Below are positions 34,436-41,875 of a stretch of DNA of 59,668 nt, piece by piece. Numbering within the stretch: position 1 is the stretch's first letter; each line of letters opens with the position of its first letter. The stretch is taken from the NCBI GenBank assembly GCA_944392285.1, contig CALXWF010000027.1, positions 1 through 59,668 on the forward strand, read 5' to 3'. The position numbers and the translations under genes were made by a program. Origin of the DNA: an uncultured Alphaproteobacteria bacterium (GTDB lineage: Bacteria > Pseudomonadota > Alphaproteobacteria > RF32 > CAG-239). The notes beneath the pieces are model-generated. The model was not told where the DNA came from, made no database searches, and was given only the letters and a program-made list of their open reading frames with translations.

Positions 34436-35323
34436 ATGAGCAAAAAATTTCTGGCATTTGATATCGGCGGCACCAAAATCAGCCACGCCCTTATTGATGA
34501 AAACGGCACCTTATTAAGCGAAAGCCAAAAGCACGCCACCCCCCAAAGCACGGAAGAAATTTTTGCTCTGTTACACTCCATCATTGCCGAACATGAACAA
34601 GAGATAGAAGCCGTTGCCATCGCCACCGCCGGTGAGGTCAGCCTCAAACATGACCGCATTATAGCCTCTGTTGGCAATATGCCTGCCGGCTATCATGACA
34701 TTGACTTTCAGGCTCTTACAAACAAACCCGTTTATGTTGAAAATGATGCCAACGCCGCTCTTTGGGGCGAATATTGTTGTGGGGCCGCCCGCAACAAAAA
34801 ACATGCCATGTTGGTTGCCATCGGCACCGGTGTCGGCATTGCTTTTTTAATAGACGGCAAAATGCTCAAAGGCAAATCCGGCGCTGCCGGAGAAGCCCAC
34901 TTCAGCATCAACCGCGGCCATCATCGTCGTTGCGGCTGCGGTGCTTATGACTGTTATGAAATTTATGCCTCTGGCACTGCCTTAGGGCTGGATGCCAAAG
35001 AAGCCTACCAAGATGCAAACGTTGACAGCCACACAATTATCCAAGGAATAAAACAAGGAGATGAACGAGCACAAAAAGTCTTTGACCATTGGCAAGAAAA
35101 CGTTACTTCCGGCATTATCGGCCTTGTAAATATCTTTGACCCCGAAATTGTCATTTTATTTGGCTCTTTGACAGAGTTTATGGACTATGACAAGATTGAA
35201 AAAGCCGTGAACCAAGACATAACCGCCGAGCCGATTCAGCTTAAGCGCGCAACCCTTAAAAATAATGCCGCCATAATTGGCGCCGCCTTAATTGCCAAAG
35301 ACTGCCTTCAAGCCGCAAACTAA
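34436..35323 (+). CDS. ROK-family sugar kinase
   Basis: A 295-aa kinase of the ROK group, probably acting on glucose, N-acetyl-glucosamine or N-acetyl-mannosamine. It has the phosphate-binding DIGGTKI (8-14), NDANAALWGE with the catalytic Asp, the adenosine-side GTGVGIAFLIDG, and the ROK zinc motif HHRRCGCGAYDC. No DNA-binding N-terminus is present, so it is a kinase and not a NagC-type repressor. GGAG lies 7 bases before the ATG. The substrate cannot be fixed from sequence. Confidence 0.88.
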   Translation: MSKKFLAFDIGGTKISHALIDENGTLLSESQKHATPQSTEEIFALLHSIIAEHEQEIEAVAIATAGEVSLKHDRIIASVGNMPAGYHDIDFQALTNKPVYVENDANAALWGEYCCGAARNKKHAMLVAIGTGVGIAFLIDGKMLKGKSGAAGEAHFSINRGHHRRCGCGAYDCYEIYASGTALGLDAKEAYQDANVDSHTIIQGIKQGDERAQKVFDHWQENVTSGIIGLVNIFDPEIVILFGSLTEFMDYDKIEKAVNQDITAEPIQLKRATLKNNAAIIGAALIAKDCLQAAN

Positions 35324-35353
35324 AGTTGCTTGTGGGGAAGATTTGCAAAATTT

Positions 35354-35381
35354 TTGACTTTCCGGACAAAGGTTTTATACT
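35354..35381 (+). promoter_or_regulatory. Sigma70-like promoter for the GltD-like gene
   Basis: TTGACT (35354-35359), a 16-bp spacer and TATACT (35376-35381), 31 bases before the ATG. Close to consensus at both hexamers. Confidence 0.6.
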
Positions 35382-35411
35382 GCGGAAAAAGAAAATAAAA
35401 TTGAGGCCGCA

Positions 35412-36590
35412 ATGTCTGCACAAAAACTTTATCTGAATGCTGTTCAATTCAAAGCAGAGTTGGATCGTTGCTTAAACTGCAAAAACCAACCCTGCATGCA
35501 TGCCTGTCCGGTAAATTGCAATCCGCAAGAATTTATCAATCAAGCGAAATCCGGCAACTATGCCGAGGCCGTACGCACCATCGGGCGCAACAATCCGCTG
35601 GGGCAAACCTGCGGGCTTATTTGTCCGGACAAATTTTGCATGTCAGCCTGCACGCGCAGCAAAATAGATTTTGCCATCAACATTCCCAAAGTCCAAGCCA
35701 CCATACTTGAAAATTATCGCCATCTGGCACCCAAAGCACCCAACCCGAGCTACAACGGCAGTGACATTGCCATTATCGGTGCCGGTCCGGCGGGAATGAG
35801 TGCGGCAGCGGTTCTCAGCCGCTTGGGGTATAAAATTACGATTTTTGAAGCCTCATCACGCATCGGCGGCGCCTTAAACATGATTCCAAGTGAACGTCTG
35901 CCGCATGAAACTATCGAAAAAGACTGGGAATCCATCGTTGATGAAAACTTAATCGACCTTAGGCTTAACACCAAAATTGATAACCCGGCCAAACTTCTGA
36001 ACAAATATGCCGGCATTATCATTGCCTCGGGCGAACCGAACTGCGCCGTATTACAAATTCCGGGCGAAGAAAATTGTCTTTGCCACATAGATTATCTGCA
36101 AAACCCGCAAAAATACAAAACCTGCGGACGCGTTGCCGTCATCGGCGGTGGCTGCGTTGCGGCCGATTGTGCTTTCACGGCAAAAGCCAACGGAGCATCT
36201 GCGGTTGAAATGTTTGTCAGAAGACGCCTCTCTGACATGCGCATTACCAGACGCGAATATTTGGAACTTCTAAACAAACAAATAGACATTTCCCCCCTTT
36301 CAAGCCCCGTAAAAGCAGAAAATAAAGACGGCCAAATCTCCCTCTTCGTCCGACGCAATCGCTTCTCTGCCGATAAAATTGAAGCAATTCCCGATTCGAC
36401 GGTTGAAATTCCGGGCTACGCATTAATTATCAAAGCCGTCGGCTCATACAGCGGCCCCATGATAGAGCACAACCGCATCATTTATGCCGGAGATTGCAAA
36501 CACGGCGGTTCAACCATTGTTGAAGCCATTGCCTCCGGACGCTCGGCTGCCTTTATCCTCAACGAGCGTTTGACGGCATCGGCAGCCTAA
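35412..36590 (+). CDS. GltD-like NAD(P)H/FAD oxidoreductase with N-terminal 4Fe-4S domain
   Basis: A 392-aa flavoprotein resembling the glutamate synthase small subunit and PreT/AegA proteins. The N-terminal Fer4_20 domain has two four-Cys groups (C20, C23, C28, C32 and a second set in CGLICPDKFCMSAC). An FAD Rossmann site follows (IAIIGAGPAGMSAAAVL) and an NAD(P) site (VAVIGGGCVAADCAFTA). It passes electrons from NAD(P)H through iron-sulfur centres to a partner. No partner large subunit (GltB or PreA) is next to it. It is shorter than GltD (about 470 aa). The downstream gene has its own promoter, so this looks monocistronic. Confidence 0.85.
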   Translation: MSAQKLYLNAVQFKAELDRCLNCKNQPCMHACPVNCNPQEFINQAKSGNYAEAVRTIGRNNPLGQTCGLICPDKFCMSACTRSKIDFAINIPKVQATILENYRHLAPKAPNPSYNGSDIAIIGAGPAGMSAAAVLSRLGYKITIFEASSRIGGALNMIPSERLPHETIEKDWESIVDENLIDLRLNTKIDNPAKLLNKYAGIIIASGEPNCAVLQIPGEENCLCHIDYLQNPQKYKTCGRVAVIGGGCVAADCAFTAKANGASAVEMFVRRRLSDMRITRREYLELLNKQIDISPLSSPVKAENKDGQISLFVRRNRFSADKIEAIPDSTVEIPGYALIIKAVGSYSGPMIEHNRIIYAGDCKHGGSTIVEAIASGRSAAFILNERLTASAA

Positions 36591-36598
36591 AATAGCAC

Positions 36599-36632
36599 TT
36601 GACAACTTTTATATATATAGTTTATGATATAT
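36599..36632 (+). promoter_or_regulatory. Strong promoter with AT-rich dyad for the thiol/ArsR operon
   Basis: Consensus -35 TTGACA (36599-36604), an 18-bp spacer and -10 TATGAT (36623-36628). The -10 lies in a dyad of TATATA arms around AGTTTATG (about 36611-36632). ArsR-type repressors often bind AT-rich dyads over the -10, and such a regulator is encoded at the end of this operon. Confidence 0.6.
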
Positions 36633-36663
36633 ATCAGAAATAAAATATAATTGGAGAATTAAA

Positions 36664-37200
36664 ATGCAATTTTTGTTCATTATTGCTTCCTTATTGTTTA
36701 TCCCTTTCAAACAAGCATTCGCCAACCCTGCTTGCGCCGTTTGCACCATTGCCGTCGGCGCCTCGCTTGAAATTGCACGCCAGTTCGGTGTTGATGACAG
36801 TGTTATCGGTGTTTGGGCCGGTGCTTTTTTAGCACTTATCGGCTTTTGGACCATCAAATGGTTTGATAAAAAAGGGTGGAACTTCAAAGGGCGTGATTTT
36901 TGGCTGATTACACTTTCCGTTGCCATGATTGGCTTTGTCTATATCAGCGAAATTCCTTATGCCCCGCGCGCCATTTTATTTTTCTATATGGATCCCTTTT
37001 TATTCAGCACGATTTTAGGCGCATTGGTTCTGATATATTCTTCCGAATTTTATCAGTGGATGAAAAGACGCAACGGCGGCCACGCGCATTTTCCTTTTGA
37101 AAAAGTTGTGGTACCGGTTTTGGCACTGACACTTCTCAGCATTTATTTTAATTATTTTCCGCTGTGCCAAAAAATCGATGATACCTTATATAATTTATAG
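36664..37200 (+). CDS. Polytopic membrane protein with N-terminal CxxC, unknown function
   Basis: A 178-aa protein with a cleavable-looking or membrane N-terminus (1-20, ending QAFA), directly followed by the striking NPACAVCTIAVGASLEIARQ segment with a CxxC at residues 24-27. About four further membrane helices follow. The CxxC next to the membrane surface could be a thiol redox pair or a metal site. GGAG lies 9 bases before the ATG. It is the first gene of a tight operon with a helical protein, a thioredoxin-like lipoprotein and a tandem ArsR regulator. I have an unverified impression that CxVCTxAVGA membrane proteins recur in archaea and candidate phyla. Confidence 0.7.
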   Translation: MQFLFIIASLLFIPFKQAFANPACAVCTIAVGASLEIARQFGVDDSVIGVWAGAFLALIGFWTIKWFDKKGWNFKGRDFWLITLSVAMIGFVYISEIPYAPRAILFFYMDPFLFSTILGALVLIYSSEFYQWMKRRNGGHAHFPFEKVVVPVLALTLLSIYFNYFPLCQKIDDTLYNL

Positions 37201-37210
37201 GAGATAAGAC

Positions 37211-37783
37211 ATGAATAAAGCTAAAAACGTAAAAGAATTTGTAGAGCGGATTGACAGCGCCAAAAAAGTCAACCCCAAAGACCTCTCCTCCGACCAAGAC
37301 TTAACGATTGGCATTATGAACCTCATATCGATTGAAGAGCATCTGATGTTCTCCGGCGCCAAGACCGGAAAGACCTCTTTTTATGATCTGATTGAACAAG
37401 TTCGTGAATTGCGCAAAACCCTCATGCAAAAAGTAATTCCGCAGTATGAAGGTGAAGTTTGGTGCATTTCCAAACACTTGTTAGCCTCTTCCATGCGTTT
37501 AATGGAGGTTGGCACCAAACAACAAAGCCTCGGTCATAAAGAACAAGCCTATGAACTGTTTAACCAAGCCTATGATTTATACTGCCTGTTTTGGGGGTTA
37601 AACATGAATATGCTTGACATCAAAGACGTCAAATGGGTTGAAGACAAGCTAGAAGATGTCAAACAAATTTCCGCCAAAGCTGAGGCAGCGGTAAAAACCG
37701 CAACCGTTGAAGAACAACCGCAAGGCGCTCTTGCCAAGATGAAGGCTTTTGTTCGCAAAGCCGTTGACTGTTGCATTGAATAA
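37211..37783 (+). CDS. All-helical hypothetical protein of the thiol/ArsR operon (190 aa)
   Basis: A cytosolic, predicted all-alpha 190-aa protein. Conserved-looking stretches are SIEEHLMFSGAKTGKTSFYD (about 41-60), VRELRKTLM and EGEVWCISKHLLASSMRLME (about 80-99), then a TPR-like helix (ELFNQAYDLYCLFWGLN) and a basic C-terminus ending with two Cys (DCCIE). GGAG lies 8 bases before the ATG and the gene starts 10 bases after the membrane protein. I do not recognise a named family; tight coupling suggests it works with its neighbours. Confidence 0.7.
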   Translation: MNKAKNVKEFVERIDSAKKVNPKDLSSDQDLTIGIMNLISIEEHLMFSGAKTGKTSFYDLIEQVRELRKTLMQKVIPQYEGEVWCISKHLLASSMRLMEVGTKQQSLGHKEQAYELFNQAYDLYCLFWGLNMNMLDIKDVKWVEDKLEDVKQISAKAEAAVKTATVEEQPQGALAKMKAFVRKAVDCCIE

Positions 37784-37794
37784 GGGGCCAAAAG

Positions 37795-38160
37795 ATGAAA
37801 AAATTTTTACTACCTCTTGTTGCCGTTTGTTTATTCTTTACGGCTTGTGAAAAATCAAACGAAGCTGTTGCCGAAAATGAAATCAGAGCAGACAAACTTT
37901 ACTTTTTCTATTCTGATTCTTGCCCGCACTGCCACGATGCTTTGCGTTATATCAAAAAAAATCATCCCACATTACAATATGATTTGGTAAATGTTCAAAA
38001 TCGTGACGGCTACAATCTGTTTCTCAAATGTGCGCGCAAGTTCAAACTCGGCAACGAAATCGGCACCCCGCTGTTTTGCATGGGATCGCACTATCTGATG
38101 GGCTGGAGCCCGCGCTATGAAGTGCTTTTTGACCAATATGCCCAACCTTTTATAAAATAA
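37795..38160 (+). CDS. Thioredoxin/glutaredoxin-like lipoprotein
   Basis: A 121-aa periplasmic lipoprotein. The lipobox FTAC places the lipidated Cys at residue 18. After a 15-residue linker comes a minimal thioredoxin-like fold: beta strand KLYFFYS, active site CPHC (43-46), helix, strand YDLVNVQ, and a cis-Pro loop GTPLFC (Pro92). Extra cysteines at 79 and 95 are present. It starts 11 bases after the helical protein gene. The likely job is thiol-disulfide exchange on a periplasmic substrate, perhaps the CxxC of the membrane protein in the same operon; that link is inference. Confidence 0.78.
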   Translation: MKKFLLPLVAVCLFFTACEKSNEAVAENEIRADKLYFFYSDSCPHCHDALRYIKKNHPTLQYDLVNVQNRDGYNLFLKCARKFKLGNEIGTPLFCMGSHYLMGWSPRYEVLFDQYAQPFIK

Positions 38161-38169
38161 GAGGGCAAC

Positions 38170-38814
38170 ATGACCACGCAACTGCCGCCGGATATTGCCA
38201 AAAAAGCTATCAAAGGGTTGAGCTACCTTGCTCACCCCTTGCGGCTTCGCATTCTTGAAGCGATGGACATTTTCGGTGCTTTATCGGTCTCGGCCATTGC
38301 CAAAGCCGTGCGTGAAGAACAAGTCATTGTATCACAAAGCCTCAAAAAATTGCGCGAGGCCGACTTGGTCAAAGCCAAACGGCGCGGCTTGTTTGTATAT
38401 TATGCCATTCAAGAGGAATATCCGGCCAGTATTTTCACCTGCATTCGCAAACTCTTTGGCTATATGACCGACAATTTTTATTTTTTGGCCGATGACTATA
38501 AAGCCCCCCTTCCCCATGATTACACCACCATGGTAGCCAACCGTATTAAACTTTTTGCCAATTATGACAAATTTCGCATTTTAGAGTTTTTAACTTTATT
38601 TAACGAAAGCAACGTCACCGACATCAGCCGCGGCATAGACTGCTCCCAGGTCAAAGTATCTCAATACTTAAAGCGCTTAAAAGATGACGGTTTTGTCACG
38701 GCCAAACGTGAGGGGCGTTTTATTTATTATGCCATCACGCAAGGCGTACACAAAACCGCCGTACAATGCATTCACAAGCGTTATGCTTCCTTAACCGACA
38801 AAGCAGACTTCTAA
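38170..38814 (+). CDS. Tandem ArsR-type winged-helix regulator (two HTH domains)
   Basis: A 214-aa protein made of two fused ArsR/SmtB-like winged helices: residues about 12-100 (LAHPLRLRILEAMD, VSQSLKKLREADLVKAKRRG, VYYAI) and 122-208 (FANYDKFRILEFLT, VSQYLKRLKDDGFVTAKREG, IYYAI). Ordinary ArsR proteins are single-domain dimers of about 100 aa, so this is an in-line pseudo-dimer. Cysteines recur at matching sites in the last helix of each half (C91, C200), with another at C158 in the second half; these resemble thiol-sensing positions in BigR/SqrR-type repressors. The stop overlaps the stop of the convergent amidohydrolase. Likely regulator of its own operon. Confidence 0.82.
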   Translation: MTTQLPPDIAKKAIKGLSYLAHPLRLRILEAMDIFGALSVSAIAKAVREEQVIVSQSLKKLREADLVKAKRRGLFVYYAIQEEYPASIFTCIRKLFGYMTDNFYFLADDYKAPLPHDYTTMVANRIKLFANYDKFRILEFLTLFNESNVTDISRGIDCSQVKVSQYLKRLKDDGFVTAKREGRFIYYAITQGVHKTAVQCIHKRYASLTDKADF

Positions 38815-40052
38815 AAAGCCGCGCAAACCTTTTTAAATTCAGCCACGATTTCCGCCTCGTTTTCAACCTGAAAATCTTTCATAACCTGTCGGCCGTCACA
38901 AAAGACATCACAAATACAAGAGCTGTCAGCAGCATAAATCATGTTTGAAATCAAATTATGATTGGGAAGGAGCAAATAGTTATTCAAATCAACCAAAATA
39001 AAATCTGCCAATTTTCCTTCTTTAATTTCGCCGCTGTCAATACCGAAAGTTCTGGCACCGTTAACGGTTGCCATGGCAAAGACATCTTCAACTTTGGCAG
39101 CTGTTGTACTTTTGGCTCTGTTTTTGGCAGAAAGAGCGGCAATTTTCATTTCCGCGGGCATTGACAAAGAATTATTGGAAGAAACACCGTCGGTTCCGAG
39201 TGTAATAATCATGCCTTTATCCAAATATTGCTGCAAAGGCATTTGACCTGAATTTAATTTCAAAGAAGAAGACGGACAATGAGAAACAGCCGTTTTGCTT
39301 TGAGCCATTAAATCCATCTCAGCCTCAGACAAATGCAAACAATGGGCAAAAATACTTCTCGGTCCGAGAGCGCCGTATTTTTTGAGCAACTCAATCGGAC
39401 GACACTGATATTTATCAAAACAATCATTCACTTCTTTAAGTGTTTCGGCAGCATGCGTATGCAAAAATGTCTGATGTGTTTCCGCCAATTCAGCGGCAAA
39501 TTCATACAACTCGCGTGACGTACTGTAAATAGCATGCAGGCTAAGACCTCTGGTAATGCGCGGATGACTTTTTTGTTGTAAAAATTCCTTCATATTGGCT
39601 TGTTGTTCAGCTCTTTTTCCGGCATCAAAAAAGTCCATTCCGAGGGCAGATATGGCGGCGCGAACCCCCATTTCTTCTGCTGCTTTCAAGGTCTGATCGC
39701 TGTAAAAATACATATCGGAGAAAAAAGTCGTTCCGGTCTTAATCATTTCCAAAATGGCAAAACGACTGAGATGATAAATCATTTCCGGGCTAAGTTTGGC
39801 TTCACGCGGCCAAATATCTTCCTGCAACCAAGAGAACAAATCTTTATCTTCGCCGATACCGCGCAAAAACATCATTGCCGCATGAGTATGCGTATTATAA
39901 AAGCTCGGAAGAATGGCTTTGTTCTTGGCGTTTATGATTTTATCGGCGGCATCTTCAAGATGAGAGCCGATTTTGGCAATAAGATTTTCCGCAACCAAAA
40001 CATCGACTGTCTTACCGTTTAAGAACACATCTTTAATCAAAGTCTTCATCAT
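38811..40052 (-). CDS. Amidohydrolase, MTA/SAH deaminase-like
   Basis: A 413-aa metal-dependent hydrolase of the TRZ/ATZ deaminase group. Metal ligands and active-site motifs are NTHTHAAMMFLRG (HxH), FLHTHAAETLKEV, AHCLHLSEAEM, SHCPSSSLKLNSG and LGTDGVSSNNSLSM. The pattern fits 5-methylthioadenosine/S-adenosylhomocysteine deaminase (MtaD); a related guanine- or SsnA-type role is possible. GAGGAG lies 5 bases before the first of two adjacent ATG codons. It stands alone and its stop codon overlaps that of the ArsR gene. Confidence 0.85.
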   Translation of the reverse strand: MMKTLIKDVFLNGKTVDVLVAENLIAKIGSHLEDAADKIINAKNKAILPSFYNTHTHAAMMFLRGIGEDKDLFSWLQEDIWPREAKLSPEMIYHLSRFAILEMIKTGTTFFSDMYFYSDQTLKAAEEMGVRAAISALGMDFFDAGKRAEQQANMKEFLQQKSHPRITRGLSLHAIYSTSRELYEFAAELAETHQTFLHTHAAETLKEVNDCFDKYQCRPIELLKKYGALGPRSIFAHCLHLSEAEMDLMAQSKTAVSHCPSSSLKLNSGQMPLQQYLDKGMIITLGTDGVSSNNSLSMPAEMKIAALSAKNRAKSTTAAKVEDVFAMATVNGARTFGIDSGEIKEGKLADFILVDLNNYLLLPNHNLISNMIYAADSSCICDVFCDGRQVMKDFQVENEAEIVAEFKKVCAAF

Positions 40053-40131
40053 CTCTGCTCCTCAAAAGATTAATTTGAGCAGATTATATCTGATAATTAT
40101 TAAAATTTTATTCTTAAACACCGACAAAAAC

Positions 40132-40158
40132 AAAAAAAGCTCACGTAAACGTGAGCTT
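40132..40158 (-). terminator. Terminator of the tRNA gene
   Basis: On the minus strand AAGCTCACG, a TTTA loop and CGTGAGCTT followed by a run of T, eight bases after the tRNA CCA end. Confidence 0.88.
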
Positions 40159-40165
40159 AAAGATT

Positions 40166-40242
40166 TGGTAGCGAGGGAGGGATTCGAACCCCCGACACAA
40201 GGATTATGATTCCTCTGCTCTAACCAACTGAGCTACCCCGCC
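40166..40242 (-). tRNA. tRNA-Met (anticodon CAU)
   Basis: A 77-nt cloverleaf with encoded CCA. Acceptor arm GGCGGGG / CCTCGCT with a G1-U72 and a G5-U68 pair; D arm GCTC / GAGC; anticodon stem GAGGA / TCCTT with loop ATCATAA (anticodon CAT); T arm GGGGG-TTCGAAT-CCCTC. The absence of three G-C pairs before the loop rules out initiator tRNA. The body matches the elongator methionine tRNA of alphaproteobacteria as I know it; tRNA-Ile2 with lysidine-modified CAU is the alternative. Confidence 0.92.
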
Positions 40243-40258
40243 ATCGAAGACGAACTAT

Positions 40259-40287
40259 TTAATAATATGAGTTAAAAGGCTTGTCAA
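40259..40287 (-). promoter_or_regulatory. Promoter of the tRNA gene
   Basis: On the minus strand a consensus TTGACA (40282-40287), a 17-bp spacer and TATTAA (40259-40264), 17 bases before the tRNA 5' end. Confidence 0.65.
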
Positions 40288-40401
40288 CAATTATTTTTTC
40301 TTCAAAGCAAATTTTTCAACAAAACTGTATAAATTTTTTAACTTTTATTAAATGATTAATCTGCATAATAGTAAAAAAGTATTTTAAGATAAGGAACAGA
40401 A

Positions 40402-41175
40402 ATGGAAAAATCTACACTCATCGGTTTAATTGGCGGTGTTGCGGCCGTCGGTGTCGGCATGGCCTTAAAAGGTGCTGACCCGCATGCCTTAATTAACCCT
40501 GCCGCATTTTTGATTATTATTGCCGGAACGGCTGCTGCTTTGTTTAATGCTTTTCCGATGAAGCAATTAAAAAAATTCCCTGCACTGCTAAAAATTTTAA
40601 TGATTGGCAAACCAGTCATGAAAAAGCAAGAAGTGCTTGATACTTTTATGGAGATTGCCAAACTGGCAAAAAAAGAAGGCCCGATGGCCATTGAAAAAAA
40701 GGCCAATGAAATGAGCGATCCTTTTTTTCGTTCAACCCTAATTTTGGTTGCTGACGGTATCAATGCCGACACTATTGCCGAGATTGTTGAATCCGATATA
40801 AAACAAATGGAAGAACGCCACCGCTCCGGCGCCCAAATTTTTGCTCAAGCCGGTATGTATGCACCGACGCTTGGTGTTTTGGGTGCGGTTATCGGCTTAA
40901 TCGCCGCTCTTGGCAACCTCTCAGATATTGACAAACTCGGACACTCCATCGCGGCGGCCTTTGTTGCCACACTGTTGGGTATTTTTACCGGATATGTTTG
41001 TTGGCACCCCTTTGCCAATAAATTAAAACAATTATCCGCCGAAGAAGTTGAGATAAAAAAGATGATTTTAGAAGGAGCATTAGCCTTACAAAGCGGTGCC
41101 TCATCGGTCATTATAGAATCAAAACTTCAAGCTTTTATTCCTGTTTCCGAACGCGTAACCTCTAACGAAAGATAA
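40402..41175 (+). CDS. motA: Flagellar motor stator protein MotA
   Basis: Stator channel subunit of the flagellar motor. The 257-aa protein has four membrane helices (1-2 near residues 5-50; 3-4 near 150-205) and a cytoplasmic domain with the MotA pattern (EIAKLAKKEGPMAIE, MEERHRSGAQIFAQAGMYAPTLGVLGAVIGLI). The short length and the TLIGLIGG start resemble the MotP/PomA and Firmicutes MotA type more than the long E. coli MotA. AAGGA lies 8 bases before the ATG. motB starts three bases after its stop. Confidence 0.92.
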   Translation: MEKSTLIGLIGGVAAVGVGMALKGADPHALINPAAFLIIIAGTAAALFNAFPMKQLKKFPALLKILMIGKPVMKKQEVLDTFMEIAKLAKKEGPMAIEKKANEMSDPFFRSTLILVADGINADTIAEIVESDIKQMEERHRSGAQIFAQAGMYAPTLGVLGAVIGLIAALGNLSDIDKLGHSIAAAFVATLLGIFTGYVCWHPFANKLKQLSAEEVEIKKMILEGALALQSGASSVIIESKLQAFIPVSERVTSNER

Positions 41176-41178
41176 ATC

Positions 41179-41841
41179 ATGGCGCGCAAAAAACAACATT
41201 CCGAAGCCCACGAAGAACACGCCGACGAAACTTGGCTTATTCCTTATTCTGACTTATTAACCTTGCTTCTGGCATTGTTCATCGTTTTGTTTGCCTCCTC
41301 AAGTTTAGACAAAGAAAAAGCCGCCCAGATTGAATATGCTTTTGCCGCCGCCTTCAACACCCTCTCTCAAGACCAAATGAGCGGCACCTTGCTCGGTTTT
41401 TTGGATGAAGCCAAAGAAATGGATCTAGGAGAAGAAGTTACCATCGGCTCAGATGCCAAAGGTGCCACCTTGGAAATTGCCAGTATTTCCTTGTTTGACC
41501 AAGGAGAGGCCCGCTTAAAAGCAGAGGCGATTCCCCTGCTGCAAAAAATTGCCGAACTTTTAAATCGCAATCGGTACAAAAGATTCCGTGTCGTTGTGGA
41601 AGGTCATACGGACGACAGCAAATTAGTAAGCTCAGCCTTTCCGTCAAATTGGGAGCTTTCATCGGCCAGAGCCGGTTCTGTCGTACGTCAACTCATTGAA
41701 GACGGTGTTGTAAGCAGCCGTTTTCAAGCTGTCGGCATGGCAGATATTTCACCGGCTTACCCCAACTACAATGCTTATGGAGAACCCATTCCCGAAAACC
41801 GCAAACGCAACCGCCGCGTGGTTATTCGCGTAGAGATGTAA
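41179..41841 (+). CDS. motB: Flagellar motor stator protein MotB
   Basis: Ion-binding and peptidoglycan-anchoring stator subunit, 220 aa. A single membrane helix follows WLIPYSDLLTLLLALFIVLFA, where the Asp is the ion-carrying residue. After a linker, the OmpA-like peptidoglycan domain (about 100-218) has VVVEGHTDD, WELSSARAGSVVRQL and NRKRNRRVVIRVEM. The helix sequence and following SSSLDKEK resemble Firmicutes MotB. It forms a two-gene operon with motA, closed by a terminator. No other flagellar genes are in the window except the flagellin at 7.5 kb. Confidence 0.93.
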   Translation: MARKKQHSEAHEEHADETWLIPYSDLLTLLLALFIVLFASSSLDKEKAAQIEYAFAAAFNTLSQDQMSGTLLGFLDEAKEMDLGEEVTIGSDAKGATLEIASISLFDQGEARLKAEAIPLLQKIAELLNRNRYKRFRVVVEGHTDDSKLVSSAFPSNWELSSARAGSVVRQLIEDGVVSSRFQAVGMADISPAYPNYNAYGEPIPENRKRNRRVVIRVEM

Positions 41842-41875
41842 AAAAATCCCTCTGCAAACCAGAGGGATTTTTTTA
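41839..41875. terminator. Bidirectional terminator between motB and mrp
   Basis: A 14-bp stem AAAAAAATCCCTCT / AGAGGGATTTTTTT with a 7-base loop. Confidence 0.9.

Noticed and set aside
34436..35323. NagC/XylR-type ROK repressor
   Set aside because: There is no N-terminal winged helix; the protein begins directly with the kinase phosphate-binding motif.
36664..38814. Arsenic-resistance operon because of the ArsR-like regulator
   Set aside because: No arsenate reductase, methylase or efflux pump is present; the partners are thiol-type proteins.
40166..40242. Initiator tRNA or tRNA-Ile2 instead of elongator tRNA-Met
   Set aside because: The anticodon stem lacks the three G-C pairs of initiator tRNA. 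The body reads like the alphaproteobacterial elongator, though Ile2 cannot be fully excluded without a specific scan.
40132..40402. Mobile element or attachment site at the tRNA gene
   Set aside because: I see no integrase, no direct repeat of the tRNA 3' end and no element boundary nearby.
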